DNA of 5,081 nt from Deltaproteobacteria bacterium. GTDB taxonomy: Bacteria > Desulfobacterota > JAFDIG01. Below the pieces are notes generated by a model, which was not told where the DNA came from, did not search any database, and saw nothing but the letters and a program-made list of their open reading frames with translations. The stretch spans positions 1-5,081 of the forward strand of contig JAFDIG010000177.1 of assembly GCA_019308145.1 (NCBI GenBank), in the 5' to 3' direction. Of this stretch, positions 4,330-5,081 are shown piece by piece (the stretch's first letter is position 1; every line of letters starts with the position of its first letter). The position numbers and the translations under genes were made by a program.

Positions 4330-5081
4330 GCTCTTTTTCCAATAATCAATGATGTTAAATTCCCTCCAAAAGCAAATGAATTTGAAAGCACATAATTTAT
4401 ATTTTTTATTCTTGCTCCTTCTGTTACATAATCAAGATCACATTTAGGATCTAAATTTTTTATATTTATCGTAGGAGGAATAAATCCTTCAAGTATAGAT
4501 ATAAGGCTTGCAGCTGCCTCAACAGCGCCTGCTGATCCTAAACAATGGCCTATCATCGATTTATTTGCAGTAACAGGGATATTGTAAGCTTTTTTACCAA
4601 AAAGCTTTTTTATAGCAACTGTTTCTACCAAATCATTATGAGGTGTTCCTGTGCCATGAGCGTTAATAAGATCTATTTCATCCTTTGAGATATTTGCATC
4701 TTTTAATGCGAGTTCCATTACATAAGATTGAAGCTCACCTGTCTCTTCAGGTGCTGTTATATGGTATGCCTCACCAACCATTGCATATCCCAGAAACTCT
4801 CCAAGAATAGGAGCATCTCTGCTTAATGCTGATTGCTCTGATTCAAGCACCAAAATAGCAGCACCTTCTCCTAACACCATTCCCGCTCGATCTTTATCAA
4901 AAGGTCTACATGTTACTGGATCCATAGCACGTAAGGAATTAAAGCCACCAAATGTAAGCTCGCAAAGGGAGTCACTCCCACCTGTAATCATGATATCTGC
5001 AATTCCTTCTAATATGATATCTGCTCCGATCCCTATTGCTGTAGCAGAGGATGAGCATGCAGTTGTTGTTGTAAATATCGG
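4326..5081 (-). CDS. FabF-type beta-ketoacyl synthase, N terminus beyond window
   Basis: The last 251 residues are visible. The reading frame stays open to the right edge, so the start lies outside; the ATG at 4989-4991 is internal. The first visible residues contain the nucleophile in TTTACSSSA (Cys codon 5055-5057). NAHGTGTPHND carries the first His (codon 4656-4658) and NKSMIGHCLGSAGA the Lys and second His (codon 4545-4547), so the Cys-His-His triad of a decarboxylating condensing enzyme is complete. PFDKDRAGMVLGEGAA, PPTINIKNLDPKCDLDYV and a C-terminal SNSFAFGGN loop are all FabF-like. It should condense malonyl-ACP with an acyl-ACP in the cytosol. The gene downstream, overlapping by 4 nt, is a histidine-less homologue, so the two probably form a KS/chain-length-factor heterodimer for a polyketide, aryl polyene or unusual fatty acid. 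A housekeeping FabF is less likely, because no acyl carrier protein or fab gene follows. Confidence 0.92.
   Translation of the reverse strand, partial: PIFTTTTACSSSATAIGIGADIILEGIADIMITGGSDSLCELTFGGFNSLRAMDPVTCRPFDKDRAGMVLGEGAAILVLESEQSALSRDAPILGEFLGYAMVGEAYHITAPEETGELQSYVMELALKDANISKDEIDLINAHGTGTPHNDLVETVAIKKLFGKKAYNIPVTANKSMIGHCLGSAGAVEAAASLISILEGFIPPTINIKNLDPKCDLDYVTEGARIKNINYVLSNSFAFGGNLTSLIIGKRA

Overview
The window is AT-rich bacterial chromosomal DNA with strong Shine-Dalgarno sites (AGGAGG-type) and long intergenic spacers full of palindromic repeats. It looks like an environmental, probably anaerobic, bacterium. The sequence alone does not fix the phylum, and no rRNA, tRNA, phage, plasmid or CRISPR feature is visible. 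The dispersed repeats and the thiolase/DUF35 pair recall Desulfobacterota- or Nitrospirota-like lineages, but that is only an impression.

Layout, left to right. Positions 1-451 hold no gene: a rho-independent terminator for a gene off the left edge, one copy of a composite palindromic repeat, and two candidate promoters. Positions 452-2021 are a two-gene plus-strand operon: a thiolase of the SCP2-thiolase/BbsB/archaeal type, then a zinc-ribbon/OB-fold DUF35 protein 4 nt later. A strong terminator (2039-2104) closes it. Positions 2022-2625 are a 604-base gene-free stretch with a second copy of the composite repeat and two hairpins sharing the stem core AATTAGT. A minus-strand dodecin-like gene follows (2626-2838), then a third AATTAGT hairpin in the spacer upstream of it. 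The right third (3148-5081) is a minus-strand operon of two beta-ketoacyl synthase genes. The upstream one, cut by the window edge, is a canonical Cys-His-His FabF-type ketosynthase. The downstream one overlaps it by 4 nt (ATGA) and has lost both catalytic histidines while keeping the cysteine.

How the genes work together: the thiolase and DUF35 protein probably form one complex acting on acyl-CoA thioesters, with the DUF35 subunit helping to bind CoA. No HMG-CoA synthase lies in the unit, so this is not the complete archaeal three-part arrangement. The ketosynthase pair has the look of a KS/chain-length-factor heterodimer of a type II polyketide, aryl-polyene or related specialised fatty-acid pathway whose remaining genes would lie to the right. 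Nothing ties the dodecin gene to either operon functionally.

The most interesting signals are the histidine-less, cysteine-retaining ketosynthase partner, the self-contained thiolase/DUF35 unit, and the two families of palindromic repeats in the spacers.
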